NCBI GenBank assembly: GCA_036397455.1
Contig: DASWIX010000076.1
Coordinates: 62,001 to 126,000, forward strand
DNA length: 64,000 bases
Reading direction: 5' to 3'
Origin: JADFNB01 sp036397455
Lineage (GTDB): Bacteria; Gemmatimonadota; Gemmatimonadetes; Gemmatimonadales; GWC2-71-9
Of this stretch, positions 16,984-25,692 are shown piece after piece. The position numbers and the translations under genes are program-made. Positions within the stretch are counted from its first letter, which is position 1; every line of letters begins with the position of its first letter. Below the pieces are notes generated by a model. It had not been told where the DNA came from and searched no databases. It saw only the letters and a program-made list of their open reading frames with translations.

Positions 16984-17250
16984 ATGTCCAGAGCATTCGT
17001 CAACGAAGACGCCGCAGGCCCCGAGCGCATCTATACGCTGCCGGATCGAGACGACCCCGGGTTCGACGAAGCGGCGGCGATGACGCTCATCGAGGGATGG
17101 AACCAGGGCGACACGCACGGCGCCGAGCGTGCCACAGGCTATTCCTGGGGCGAGCCGACACTGCGGCCGTACGTCGAAAAGCTCCTCGCCGACGCGGAAG
17201 CCCGGGGGAACGACCGGATTGCGCAGCTCGCCCGGAGGTTCCTCCGCTGA
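16984..17250 (+). CDS. Small hypothetical protein
   Basis: 88 residues, acidic, no signal or membrane segment. It contains SGW-like aromatic positions (LIEGWNQGD, GYSWGEPTLRPYVEKLL) and a helical basic C-terminus (RIAQLARRFLR). I do not recognise the family. The ATG follows the peptidase stop by one base, and coding bias continues, so it is probably a real cotranscribed gene rather than a chance frame. Confidence 0.55.
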   Translation: MSRAFVNEDAAGPERIYTLPDRDDPGFDEAAAMTLIEGWNQGDTHGAERATGYSWGEPTLRPYVEKLLADAEARGNDRIAQLARRFLR

Positions 17251-17284
17251 TCGCTCCGCGGCATCCGCGGCCGCCGACCCGGTG

Positions 17285-17584
17285 ATGACCACCTGGCACG
17301 TCTATCTCATCCGCACGCGGCACGGCACGCTCTATACCGGCATCGCGACCGACGTCGGACGCCGCCTGGTCGAGCACGCGGGCGCGAAGGGCGCCAAGTA
17401 CTTGCGATCGCGCGCGCCGCTCCGCGTGGTGTACGAGGCGGCCATCGGTTCGCGCGCACTGGCGCTCACAGTCGAGGCCCGGATCAAGCGGCTGCCCAAG
17501 GCGCGGAAGGAAGCGATCGCGACCGCGGGCCCCACGACCGCCGAATTGCTCAGCGCCCTCGGCCTGCGCGACACCGATGGTTGA
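17285..17584 (+). CDS. GIY-YIG domain protein (UPF0213/YhbQ-like)
   Basis: 99 residues. The start shows the GIY-YIG nuclease fold: HVYLIRT, then LYTGIATDVGRRLVEH, with the catalytic Arg in DVGRRL and Glu in YEAAIGSRALALTVEARIK. Stand-alone single-domain members of this size (YhbQ-like) have weak or unknown nuclease activity on DNA. ATG 17285 is used; a GTG one codon before is possible. It lies 34 bases after the small hypothetical gene and converges with ychF. Confidence 0.8.
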   Translation: MTTWHVYLIRTRHGTLYTGIATDVGRRLVEHAGAKGAKYLRSRAPLRVVYEAAIGSRALALTVEARIKRLPKARKEAIATAGPTTAELLSALGLRDTDG

Positions 17585-17637
17585 ACGCGCCTGCGCTCGC
17601 GCGCTCCGCGCTCTCCGCGATACGTTCTACCCACATC

Positions 17638-18678
17638 CTACACGTTGAACCGCACGTGCAGGACGTCCCCATCCGCCACCACGTAGTCCTTCCCCTCGAC
17701 CTGGAACTTCCCCGCCTCCTTCACCGCCGTCTCCGACCCGTACGCCATGAACACGCCGTACGGCATCACCTCGGCGCGGATGAACCCGCGTTCCAGATCA
17801 GAGTGAATGCGTCCCGCGGCCTGCCGCGCCTTCGTCCCGCGGCGGATCGGCCAGGCGCGCACTTCGTCCGGGCCCACCGTGAAGAACGAGATGAGGTCGA
17901 GCAGTCCGTGCGCCGCGCGGATGAATCGGGCCAGCGCCGACTCGGCCAGGCCCAGGTCTGCGAGGAACGCCGCCTGATCGGCCGGATCCATCGATGCGAT
18001 CTCGGCCTCGACGCTGGCCGACAACACCAGCCCCGCTGCATGCAGCTGCGCGAGCCGCGACGTGAGCGCGTCGGGCATGCCCCGGGCGGCGTCGTTTTCA
18101 CTGCTGTTCAGCGCCACCAGCAGCGGCCGGTCGGTGAGCAGGCCGTAGCCTCTGAGGTAATCGCGGTTCAGGTCGGCGGGCGAGAGTGACCGGATGGGGT
18201 GTTCGCCCTCGAGGGTCGCTTGCATCCTCTCGAACGCCGCCAGCTCCAAGGCCGTCGGCTTGTCCTTCTTGGCGCGATCGAGCCGCCGTTCCACCACCTC
18301 GAGATCGGCCAGCACGCACTCCGCGTGAAACGCGTCGAGATCGGAAACCGGATCGGGGTCCCCCTCGAGTGCGGGGTTGGCAAATGCGCGCAGCACCAGG
18401 CACAGCGCTTCCTGGTCGCGGATCTGTTGCAGCCCTTTGGCCGACAGGCCCTTCTGCTCGGCTCCGTGCTCGCCGGGGATGTCGCAGAAGGTGATCTCGG
18501 CGTAGGTCGTCTTCTTCGGTGAGAAGATGGTGCTCAATTTGTCGATGCGTTCGTCGGGCACCTGGACGATGCCCAACCGCACCTCACCGCCAAACCCGAC
18601 CGGCACGTTGAGGCCGGTCATCGTATTGAACACCGTTGTCTTGCCGGAGCCGGCAAAACCCACTAGTCCGATTTTCAT
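17638..18678 (-). CDS. ychF: YchF/OLA1-type P-loop NTPase
   Basis: 346 residues. The G1 loop is GFAGSGKTT at residues 7-15 and the G3 region is FCDIPGEHG. The base-specificity motif reads LNSSEND, an N-x-x-E form rather than NKxD, the reason YchF/OLA1 proteins prefer ATP over GTP. The C-terminal TGS-like domain (FFTVGPDEVRAWPIRRGTKA ... GKDYVVADGDVLHVRF) is intact. The family binds ribosomes and is linked to stress responses. At 346 residues it is slightly short against ~363. ATG 18678 starts exactly at the conserved MKIGLVG. Confidence 0.92.
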   Translation of the reverse strand: MKIGLVGFAGSGKTTVFNTMTGLNVPVGFGGEVRLGIVQVPDERIDKLSTIFSPKKTTYAEITFCDIPGEHGAEQKGLSAKGLQQIRDQEALCLVLRAFANPALEGDPDPVSDLDAFHAECVLADLEVVERRLDRAKKDKPTALELAAFERMQATLEGEHPIRSLSPADLNRDYLRGYGLLTDRPLLVALNSSENDAARGMPDALTSRLAQLHAAGLVLSASVEAEIASMDPADQAAFLADLGLAESALARFIRAAHGLLDLISFFTVGPDEVRAWPIRRGTKARQAAGRIHSDLERGFIRAEVMPYGVFMAYGSETAVKEAGKFQVEGKDYVVADGDVLHVRFNV

Positions 18679-18874
18679 GTCGCTCGCAGGTGAGGAGTGT
18701 GTTTCGGAACATAGTCGGTGGGGAAGCCGCGGGCTCGATGTCCTTCCTGCTGGGTCTTCGGTGTTTCGTATGGGTTGTGACAGGTCCGATGCCCAACCCG
18801 CGGAGGGGTAGGGGCCGCTCACGGAGACCGTTGCGGCCGCGGGGGGCCCCCACCCCCACCCCCGCCCGTGTATA

Positions 18875-19053
18875 CCGCAGAGGACGCAGAGGACGCAGAG
18901 GGTCTCCGCCTGATTTCCCGCCGCTCCGTCGTGCCCATTGAGTCAGGAGTTGTTGGGGGTGGAAGGGCCCATTGATGACGGATGCTCGGGTCGCGCGATC
19001 TGGAACCTGTCGCGGGTGCCGCAAGCCCTCTGCGTCCTCTGCGCTCTCTGCGG
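18875..19053. repeat. Inverted repeat of a GCAGAGGAC-rich 28-mer
   Basis: The arm at 18875-18902 is CCGCAGAG-GA-CGCAGAGGACG then CAGAGGG; the arm at 19026-19053 is its reverse complement with 26 of 28 positions identical (GA replaced by AG). The arms flank 123 bases. Such 'CTCTGCGTCCTCTGCG' blocks recur between genes in several GC-rich phyla and look like non-coding mobile repeats; that last point is from memory of genomes, not shown here. Confidence 0.7.
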
Positions 19054-19065
19054 TCCAACGCGGGG

Positions 19066-19094
19066 GGAGGGGCGACTGCCGAGTGTGCCCCTCC
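19066..19094. terminator. Hairpin, possible terminator
   Basis: GGAGGGGC (19066-19073) pairs perfectly with GCCCCTCC (19087-19094) across a 13-base loop. There is no T-run. It lies 190 bases past the gamma-glutamyltransferase stop on the minus strand, so assignment to that gene is loose. Confidence 0.35.
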
Positions 19095-19283
19095 TTAACC
19101 TCGTCCAGGAAGCTCGACCAGGAACCCACACAATTCCCTGAAGACCCTTCCAGTTGAAGCTGTCACCCGCGAACAGCAATGCCACTCGGACTACGTCAAG
19201 GCGGTCATGTCCCCGGCTTCGTCCGGAGTTCCGAGACCCAGTGGTCGACCAGAATGAGTTCGGGCCCGCTCACCGGGACGTCC

Positions 19284-21149
19284 TTACCACGCGATCCCGT
19301 AGTCCTCGCCGTACTGACTCGCACCACCCCACATGCTCCCGTGGGCCATGTCGAAGAAGATGGCCGTAATCGGTCCCGAGGTCAGGGGGCTGAACGTGAG
19401 ATCGTATCCCATTCCCCGCAGCCCGGCGCGGACCCATGGCGGTACCGACTCGTTCAGCAGCAGCCTCCCCGGCGCGGATTCGTGATCGCCGAATGAACCG
19501 CGCATCTGGAAACTGTTGATGTTCGCCGCTTCGACCGCTTCCTGCACGTTCATCCCGAATTCGACGACGTTCAGGAAAAACTGCAACAGGTTCTGGTCCT
19601 GCGAGTCCCCGCCCTGCACCGAGAACGCCAGCAACGGTTTGCCATCCTTCAACGCCAGGCTCGGGGTGAGCGTCGCGCGCGGGCGCTGGCCCGGGCGAAT
19701 GACGTTGTACGGGTTCTCCGCCGGATCGAGGACGAAGCTCTGCGCGCGCTGGCTCATCCCCACGCCGGTTCGCCCCGCAATCACCGCGGGCACCCATCCG
19801 CCGCTCGGCGTGATCGAGACCACCCATCCCTCTTCGTCCGCCGCCTGCACCGTCGTCGTGCCGAGGTAGAAATCCCGTTCGCGCTGGAGCAACGCTTCCT
19901 GACTGGGCGTTTCCGGCGCGGAAACCGGTGACGAGCGCCACGCGCGCAGGTACTCCAGGAACGGGTTCTGCCCGCCCTGATACGGATACGGATCGCCCGG
20001 CCCGGCGTCGGGATCGTTGTGTTCCCAGTCGATGGACTGCGCACGCGCCCCGGCGTATTCCTTGGAGAGCAGTCCTCGGATGGGCTCTTCCGGTGGCGTG
20101 TACGGGTCGCCGTAGTAGAAATCGCGGTCGGCGAACGCGAGGTTCATCGACTGGTACAGCGCGTGGATGTAACGCGTACTGTTGTATCCCATCGCCTGCA
20201 GGTCGAAGTGTTCGAGAATGTTCAGCGCCTGCAGCATCACCGGTCCCTGCACCCACGTGTTGAGCTTGTAGACCTCGATGCCCTTGTAGGTGGTCATGAC
20301 CGGCTCTTCGAGATACACCCGCCACTGGTCCAGGTCGGCCATCGTGATCAGCCCGCCCTGCTCGCGCGAGCCACGCACGAACTCCTCGGCGATGTCCCCA
20401 CGATAGAACCGGTCGTAGGCAGCGTCGATCGCTTCCTTGCGGTTCTTGCCCGCGGCGAGCGCACGGCGCTCGGCTTCGACAAGCATGCGGAGCGTGCGCG
20501 CGAGGTTCTCCTGTCGGAAGATCTCCCCGGCATCCGGTGCTTCGCGTTCCTCGCCACGATGGGTCAGGAACACCTCGGCCGAGTACGGCCACTGGGCGAT
20601 GCGCGCCTTCTCCCGTTCGATCGAGTTGGCGGTTTGCGCTTCCATCGGATAGCCGTCGGCCATCTCGATGGCCGGCGCCAGCACGTCGGCCAGGCTCAAC
20701 GTGCCGAACTCTGCCAGCATCGTCATGAGGCCGCCGGGCGTGCCGGGCGTCACCGCCGCCAGCGGGCCGTACTGCGGCGGATGGGTCATGCCCTGCGACC
20801 GGAAGAACTCGGGGGTCGCCCCGGACGGTGCCACGCCGAGCGCGTTGAGGGCGATCACCTTGCGGGTGTGCGGATTGTAGATCAGCGCCTGCGTCTCGCC
20901 GCCCCAGCTCAGCACGTCCCACATCGTGGCGCCGGCGGCGAGCATCGCCGCGGCCGCGTCGATCGCGTTGCCTCCCCTGGTGAACATCATGGCCCCGGCC
21001 GACGCCGACAGCGGCTTCCCGGTGATCGCCACCCAGTGACGGCCGTGCAGCACCGGCTTCACGGTGCCTTGGGCGGCGACCGTGCCGACGTGGGCGAGCG
21101 CGAGGGCGCCGAGCAGCGCGCCGCACGCGGTATGGGAGCGGGTACGCAT
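19284..21149 (-). CDS. Exported gamma-glutamyltransferase family protein
   Basis: 621 residues. ATG 21149 follows GGAGGA and starts a signal peptide (ALLGALALAHVGTVAAQ). The large-subunit region has GGNAIDAAAAMLA and VTPGTPGGLMTML as in gamma-glutamyltranspeptidases. The autocleavage site should be in LGTTTVQAADEEG: catalytic Thr is present, but the classical TTH reads TTV, and the oxyanion Ser-Ser of typical GGTs is not evident (RPRATLTPSL). So it belongs to the broad Ntn-hydrolase GGT superfamily and may act on another gamma-amide or as an acylase. It would act in the periplasm. No operon partners are seen; a tRNA gene lies divergently upstream. Confidence 0.85.
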   Translation of the reverse strand: MRTRSHTACGALLGALALAHVGTVAAQGTVKPVLHGRHWVAITGKPLSASAGAMMFTRGGNAIDAAAAMLAAGATMWDVLSWGGETQALIYNPHTRKVIALNALGVAPSGATPEFFRSQGMTHPPQYGPLAAVTPGTPGGLMTMLAEFGTLSLADVLAPAIEMADGYPMEAQTANSIEREKARIAQWPYSAEVFLTHRGEEREAPDAGEIFRQENLARTLRMLVEAERRALAAGKNRKEAIDAAYDRFYRGDIAEEFVRGSREQGGLITMADLDQWRVYLEEPVMTTYKGIEVYKLNTWVQGPVMLQALNILEHFDLQAMGYNSTRYIHALYQSMNLAFADRDFYYGDPYTPPEEPIRGLLSKEYAGARAQSIDWEHNDPDAGPGDPYPYQGGQNPFLEYLRAWRSSPVSAPETPSQEALLQRERDFYLGTTTVQAADEEGWVVSITPSGGWVPAVIAGRTGVGMSQRAQSFVLDPAENPYNVIRPGQRPRATLTPSLALKDGKPLLAFSVQGGDSQDQNLLQFFLNVVEFGMNVQEAVEAANINSFQMRGSFGDHESAPGRLLLNESVPPWVRAGLRGMGYDLTFSPLTSGPITAIFFDMAHGSMWGGASQYGEDYGIAW

Positions 21150-21277
21150 GGGTCCTCCGTGAGACGGGGCGAACGGGCGGTGACGGCTCATCATCGCCCC
21201 GTCGCATACGTGTGGCAAGGGCGGCCGCATGCCGCCCCGTTGGGTAACCAGTGGCCGCTCGTTACCTTGACCGGTCA

Positions 21278-21361
21278 GGAGGGCTAGACCTAACTGGTAA
21301 GGCAGCGGTCTTGAAAACCGCCGGGTGCAAGCCCATCGGGGTTCGAATCCCCGGCCCTCCG
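21278..21361 (+). tRNA. tRNA-Ser(UGA)
   Basis: Acceptor GGAGGGC (21278-21284) pairs with GCCCTCC (21354-21360), discriminator G. The anticodon stem GCGGT/ACCGC encloses CTTGAAA with anticodon TGA at 21312-21314. A long variable arm (GGG-loop-CCC) and T arm CGGGG-TTCGAAT-CCCCG follow, as expected for serine. The 3' CCA is not encoded. Confidence 0.93.
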
Positions 21362-21418
21362 CTCGACGCTGGGACGGCGTGCGCCGTCCCTGCATACTCG
21401 ACCCAAACGGGAGACGCC

Positions 21419-22531
21419 ATGCCGCGTGTGTGCTTCGCCCCCCGCGCCGCGTCGATCGCGCTGGCCGGGGTTGTGGCGGTCCTTGGTTGTGACCGCACCC
21501 CACCGGTAGCGGTGATAGGCTACGCATTCCCGCCGGTTGGCAGACCGGCGGTCGAGGTCGCGCAGGACGAACTGGCCGAGTGGCCGCCGGACGGACCCGA
21601 CATCCGGATCGTGTTCGACAGCATCGTCCCCGGCGACCCCGCGGACGTCGAGGTCGAACGGGCCGAACGATTCTCGCTCGTCCCCGACCTGGTCGGGATC
21701 GTCGGACATGGCGGGAGCCGCGGATCACTGGCCGCCGCACCCGTCTACAACCAGATGGGCATCCCGCAAATCGTCCCGATCGGGACGAGCCGCCTCTTGA
21801 AGAACGCCGGCGCGTGGACGTTCATGCTTGCCCCGGACGATTCGGCCGAGGGAGCGTTCATCGGGGAATTCACCGTCGAACGTCTCGCGGCGCGACGCGT
21901 GATCATCTTCTACGTCGATGACGAGTACGGGACGGGACTGCGCGACGGCGTCGTCGCTGAGCTGCGCGAACGGCGAACGGCTCTCATTGCCGAGGTGGCG
22001 ATCGGTTTCGGCAGCGACTTCCCGACCCTGGTGGATGCAGCCCTCATCCGCGGCAGACCGGATGTGGTCATCTCGGCCGCACGCTGGTTGGAGACGGCCA
22101 AGATCGCCAGGCTGATGTGGGATCGGTTGGGCCCTGTGGCCGTCGTCGCCGGCGACGGGGCCGGCCAGACCGCTCTTCTGGCGAACGAGGCCGGACCGGT
22201 GGCCGATTCGGTGTACGTCGTCGCGTTTTGGCACCCGGACGCGGCCGATTCGCTTTCGCGCGCCTTCGTGGCACGGTTTGAACGGGTGATCGGCCAAGTC
22301 CCAAACAGTGCCGACGCCATGTCACACGACGCGCTGATGGTGTTGAGCCGCGCCATCCGTACCGTCGGACCCTCACGCGCGGCCATCCAGCGGTTTCTCA
22401 TGGACCTCGGCAGAAATCGACCGGCGTTAGCCGGCATCACGGGACTCATCTCCTTCGCACCCGATCGCCGACCGCGACTCTTCATGACACAGATCCGCCA
22501 AGGGCAAGCCATCTTGATCGGGTCGAACTAA
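21419..22531 (+). CDS. LIV-type periplasmic binding lipoprotein, copy 1
   Basis: 370 residues. ATG 21419 starts a lipoprotein signal with lipobox VLGC (Cys near residue 24). The mature part is a type I periplasmic binding fold of the branched-chain amino acid receptor class: VGIVGHGGSRGSLAAAPVYN, IPQIVPIGTSRLLK, DEYGTGLRDGV and DVVISAARW. Such proteins bind amino acids, amides or other small ligands. No permease or ATPase gene follows; a close paralogue and a sensor kinase do. That context suggests ligand sensing instead of, or besides, uptake. The ligand cannot be predicted. It lies 57 bases after the tRNA gene. Confidence 0.85.
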   Translation: MPRVCFAPRAASIALAGVVAVLGCDRTPPVAVIGYAFPPVGRPAVEVAQDELAEWPPDGPDIRIVFDSIVPGDPADVEVERAERFSLVPDLVGIVGHGGSRGSLAAAPVYNQMGIPQIVPIGTSRLLKNAGAWTFMLAPDDSAEGAFIGEFTVERLAARRVIIFYVDDEYGTGLRDGVVAELRERRTALIAEVAIGFGSDFPTLVDAALIRGRPDVVISAARWLETAKIARLMWDRLGPVAVVAGDGAGQTALLANEAGPVADSVYVVAFWHPDAADSLSRAFVARFERVIGQVPNSADAMSHDALMVLSRAIRTVGPSRAAIQRFLMDLGRNRPALAGITGLISFAPDRRPRLFMTQIRQGQAILIGSN

Positions 22532-22631
22532 ACGCCGACCGCACGCGCGCCCCTCTGGACGTGACGGACGGTAGTTGCGGGCAGCGCGCAGACGGTTAAC
22601 GTAGAGCGGCGCACAGGTCTTCCAGTCCTTG

Positions 22632-22654
22632 CTGCCGGGCGTGCGCGCCGGCAG
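22632..22654 (+). promoter_or_regulatory. Hairpin between the two binding-protein genes
   Basis: CTGCCGG (22632-22638) pairs with CCGGCAG (22648-22654). It ends 12 bases before the GTG of copy 2, so as RNA it would sit over or next to the ribosome binding region and could weaken translation or stabilise the upstream message. There is no T-run. Confidence 0.35.
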
Positions 22655-22666
22655 GGCCAGGCAATC

Positions 22667-23755
22667 GTGGCGAAGCGTCTTCTCATCGGTTTGAGCCTGA
22701 TCGGGATGGTCGGCTGCCGATCAGCCCCCGAGCACACCGTCATCGGGTACGCGTTTTCGATCAGCGGGACTCCGACGGTCCAGGTCGCGCGGGAGGAAAT
22801 CGCCGAGCATGCCGGCGGCCCGACCATCGAGATCATCTACGACAGCGTCGTGCAGGGCGATCCCGCCGACGTGGAGGTCGAACGCGCGGAGCGACTCGCC
22901 GCCGTCCCGGACCTGATCGCCGTCGTCGGGCATGGTGGAAGCCGCGGCACGCTGGCAGCGGCACCCGTCTACAATCGCGCACAGATTCCTCAGCTCGTGC
23001 CGATCGGCACGAGTCGATTCCTCAAGCACGCCGGGCCGTGGACCTTCATGCTCGCCACCGACGATTCGACCGAGGGGGCGTTCATCGGCGAATTCGCCGT
23101 CAATCGCCTCGGAGCCCGGCGCGTCAGCATCTTTTTTGAAAACGACGAGTACGGAACGGGGTTGCGTGACGGCGTGACGGCGGAACTACATGGGCGGGGC
23201 GTTCCCGTCGGGTCCATGGTGGCCGTCGATCCCGCAAGTGACGTCCCGACCCTGGTGGAAGGCTCGTTGCTCCATGGGATCCCCGACGTCGTGATCTCCG
23301 CCGCGCGCTGGCAAGCGACGGGGCGGATCGCCCAGACGATGCGCGCGCACGTCCCGGGCGTACAGATCATCGCGGGCGATGGCGCCTTCGAGATGCGTCC
23401 GCTGGTAGACACGTTCGGGACCGACGCCGACTCGATCTACATCGTCGCGTTCTGGCTGCCGGATGCCCCCGGCCCCGAATCCCGTGCATTCGTGGCGCGA
23501 TTCGAGCGCGTCACCGGCCGGGAAGCGTTCAGCGCGGACGCGATGTCGCACGACGCCCTGATGCTCCTCGCCGATGCCATCCGCACCGTCGGCCCGTCGC
23601 GCAGCGCCGTGCGGCGCTACCTGCTCGAGTTGGGCTCCGAGCGCCCGGCATACGAGGGCGTGACGGGGCGGATCTCGTTCGGACCCCACCGCCAACCGCC
23701 ACTGATCATGACGCAGATCCGCGACGGCAAAGCCCGTCGGGTGCCCACGCGGTGA
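22667..23755 (+). CDS. LIV-type periplasmic binding lipoprotein, copy 2
   Basis: 362 residues from a GTG at 22667; lipobox MVGC follows a short signal. It is a clear tandem duplicate of copy 1: the same blocks occur in order (VVGHGGSRGTLAAAPVYN, PIGTSRFLK, EGAFIGEF, NDEYGTGLRDGV, FSADAMSHDALM, IRTVGPSRS). Differences cluster between these blocks, so ligand preference may have diverged. Its TGA overlaps the kinase GTG (GTGA at 23752-23755), showing translational coupling to a membrane sensor. It may present ligand to the kinase's periplasmic domain, as known binding-protein/kinase partnerships do; this is inference from gene order. Confidence 0.85.
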   Translation: MAKRLLIGLSLIGMVGCRSAPEHTVIGYAFSISGTPTVQVAREEIAEHAGGPTIEIIYDSVVQGDPADVEVERAERLAAVPDLIAVVGHGGSRGTLAAAPVYNRAQIPQLVPIGTSRFLKHAGPWTFMLATDDSTEGAFIGEFAVNRLGARRVSIFFENDEYGTGLRDGVTAELHGRGVPVGSMVAVDPASDVPTLVEGSLLHGIPDVVISAARWQATGRIAQTMRAHVPGVQIIAGDGAFEMRPLVDTFGTDADSIYIVAFWLPDAPGPESRAFVARFERVTGREAFSADAMSHDALMLLADAIRTVGPSRSAVRRYLLELGSERPAYEGVTGRISFGPHRQPPLIMTQIRDGKARRVPTR

Positions 23756-25692
23756 CGCGACCGCGTGTCTCGCTGAGCCTCCGGGTCACCCTGATGCTCG
23801 TGATCGCGGGCGTGGCGTTGTACGTGTTGATCATTGCGCTGTACCTGACGGCCTGGATGCGCCCCGCGACAGAGAGGCTGGCGCGGCAGTCGGCACCAGT
23901 CCTCTACTTGTTCGGCGAGCTCTCCGACCGCGCGCTGGGGATCGAAGAGGCACTGCGGCTGACCCGACGGCCCGCGCTCACACCGCAGGCGCGTGTCCAA
24001 ACCGCGGAACAGGTGCGATCGGTCATCGGGGATGCCGGGGATCGTTCGCTGGCCGAGGCGTTCGCCAGCCTGCCGTCAGAGATGCGGGTCGTGCTGGCAC
24101 GGGCCGATGACCGAGCGTCTCGACTCCGCAACACGTTGGTCGAGTACGCGGCGCTGCTGGAATTGGGCCGACTGCCGGAAGCAACAGCGCGCGCGCACGT
24201 CGCCGACTCCCTGCGAGGCCTGTTGCGGGAGAGCCTCGCCTCCGCCCAACGCATCGGCCTCGAAGATCTCGTTCAGCGGGAACGGGCCCTCTCGGCGGCT
24301 GCCAATCGGGCGGTCGCGTTCCTCGCCTTCTGGGTCGGCCTCGGCCTGGTCTTGCTTCCGCTCGGTTTGCTGACCGTGGAGCGGCGGGTCCGGCGACCAC
24401 TGGCCGACCTCGAAGCTGGCCTCTCCCGAGTGGCTGATGGGGACCTCAACACCCAACTCCCCGTCACACGGCTCGATGAATTCGGCCGCGTCATCACCCA
24501 TTTCAATGAGACGACGCGCATCCTGCGTGATCGGGCGCAAGAACAGGGGCGCTTCGCCGCGGCAGGCGAGTTGATCGCCGGTGTGGCGCACGAGGTGAAC
24601 AACCCGCTCATGGCGATCGCCACCCTGGCAACCGCCCGGCTCGACGAGGTCGAGAACAGCGAACAGCGGGCCGAACTGGAGCTGATCCACCGGCAGGCGC
24701 GGCGCGCCGGCAAGCTCATTTCGGGTTTGCTCCGGTTCGTCCGGCCGGCCGAACACCACACGACGGTCGTTGAAGTCAACGACGTCGTCCGCGAAGCGGT
24801 CGATCTTCTTTCCTATCAGTTTGGTGTGGACGAGATCGAGGTCGTCCAGCATCTCGATCCCGCGATCCTGTGCAGCGTGTGCAATCCCGGTGGATTGGAG
24901 CAGGTGCTGGTGAACCTGCTGAGCAACGCGATCGATGCCGTTCGGTTGACCAAGCCCCCCCGTCGCATCGTCGTGGAGTCCTGGCGGAAAGACCGAACCG
25001 TGTTTGTGGCGGTCGAGGACCACGGCCCGGGCATCGACCCCGCGGTGCAGGCGCGGTTGTTCCGACCGTTCGCGTCAACCAAAGGTCAGAAAGGGACGGG
25101 GCTCGGGCTCTACATTTCGCGCCAAATCGTGCGGGAGGCCGGCGGGGATCTCACGGTCGAATCGATCCCCGCGGCCGGCGCGCGCTTCTCCATTTCGCTC
25201 CCGGCCGCTCTCTCCGTGGCGACGGGACCGCTGCAAGCGTCCCCGCTCCCTGCGGGCCGCGCCACGACGCTCGCGGGTATGGATATCCTGCTGGTCGACG
25301 ATGAAGAGTCCATCCGGCGCCCCCTCGCGAAGTATCTGACCCGACGCGGCGCCACGGTGCGCGAGGCATCGGACGGGATCGAGGGGATTGCGGCCATCAA
25401 CGATCGCCTTCCCGACGCCGTGGTGGCCGACGTCCGCATGCCCCGCATGGACGGTGTGGCCATGTACCACGCCCTGACCCGCGACCATCCGACCGCGTGC
25501 GACCGAGTCCTCTTTCTGTCGGGCGATCTGTCACAGTTGGCCGATCTGGGCGGCACCACCATCTCGGCCGCTCGGGTGCTCGTCAAGCCGATCGATCTCT
25601 CCGAACTCGATGCGCGCATTCGCGCCCTGGTCTCCGGGAACTCCGCGCGCGAGGCAGTGAGCGGACTCGAGAGCGGGCCGGACCCACGTTGA
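23752..25692 (+). CDS. Hybrid sensor histidine kinase with C-terminal receiver
   Basis: 646 residues. Transmembrane helices at about residues 12-34 and 185-207 bracket a ~150-residue, mostly helical periplasmic region. A HAMP domain follows (RRPLADLEAGLSRVADGDL), then the dimerisation/phosphoacceptor box GVAHEVNNPL, and the ATPase boxes NLLSNAIDAV, DHGPGID and GTGLGLYI. The last ~120 residues are an intact receiver (LLVDDEES, phosphoacceptor in VADVRMPRMDG, LVKPID). No DNA-binding output is fused, and no response regulator is adjacent, so phosphate must go elsewhere. It is coupled to binding protein copy 2 by a GTGA overlap and to the next gene by a TTGA overlap. Confidence 0.92.
   Translation: MTRPRVSLSLRVTLMLVIAGVALYVLIIALYLTAWMRPATERLARQSAPVLYLFGELSDRALGIEEALRLTRRPALTPQARVQTAEQVRSVIGDAGDRSLAEAFASLPSEMRVVLARADDRASRLRNTLVEYAALLELGRLPEATARAHVADSLRGLLRESLASAQRIGLEDLVQRERALSAAANRAVAFLAFWVGLGLVLLPLGLLTVERRVRRPLADLEAGLSRVADGDLNTQLPVTRLDEFGRVITHFNETTRILRDRAQEQGRFAAAGELIAGVAHEVNNPLMAIATLATARLDEVENSEQRAELELIHRQARRAGKLISGLLRFVRPAEHHTTVVEVNDVVREAVDLLSYQFGVDEIEVVQHLDPAILCSVCNPGGLEQVLVNLLSNAIDAVRLTKPPRRIVVESWRKDRTVFVAVEDHGPGIDPAVQARLFRPFASTKGQKGTGLGLYISRQIVREAGGDLTVESIPAAGARFSISLPAALSVATGPLQASPLPAGRATTLAGMDILLVDDEESIRRPLAKYLTRRGATVREASDGIEGIAAINDRLPDAVVADVRMPRMDGVAMYHALTRDHPTACDRVLFLSGDLSQLADLGGTTISAARVLVKPIDLSELDARIRALVSGNSAREAVSGLESGPDPR

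Larger units (their letters stand above)
18679..19283. other. Gene-free, repeat-rich spacer between ychF and the gamma-glutamyltransferase gene
   Basis: 605 bases without a convincing gene. It holds a 28-bp inverted repeat pair, a GC-rich hairpin with an 8-bp stem, a G6/C5 run near 18841-18851 and a 9-base direct repeat (GCCCATTGA near 18934 and 18969). Short frames on both strands lack motifs. Confidence 0.6.

Noticed and set aside
19205..19275. Short minus-strand frame after the gamma-glutamyltransferase gene
   Set aside because: About 22 codons from a GTG, no recognisable match and no ribosome binding site; likely chance.
21278..21361. Selenocysteine tRNA because of the serine-like shape and UGA in the loop
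   Set aside because: The anticodon itself is UGA (reads UCA, serine); a selenocysteine tRNA would carry UCA as anticodon and a longer acceptor stem.
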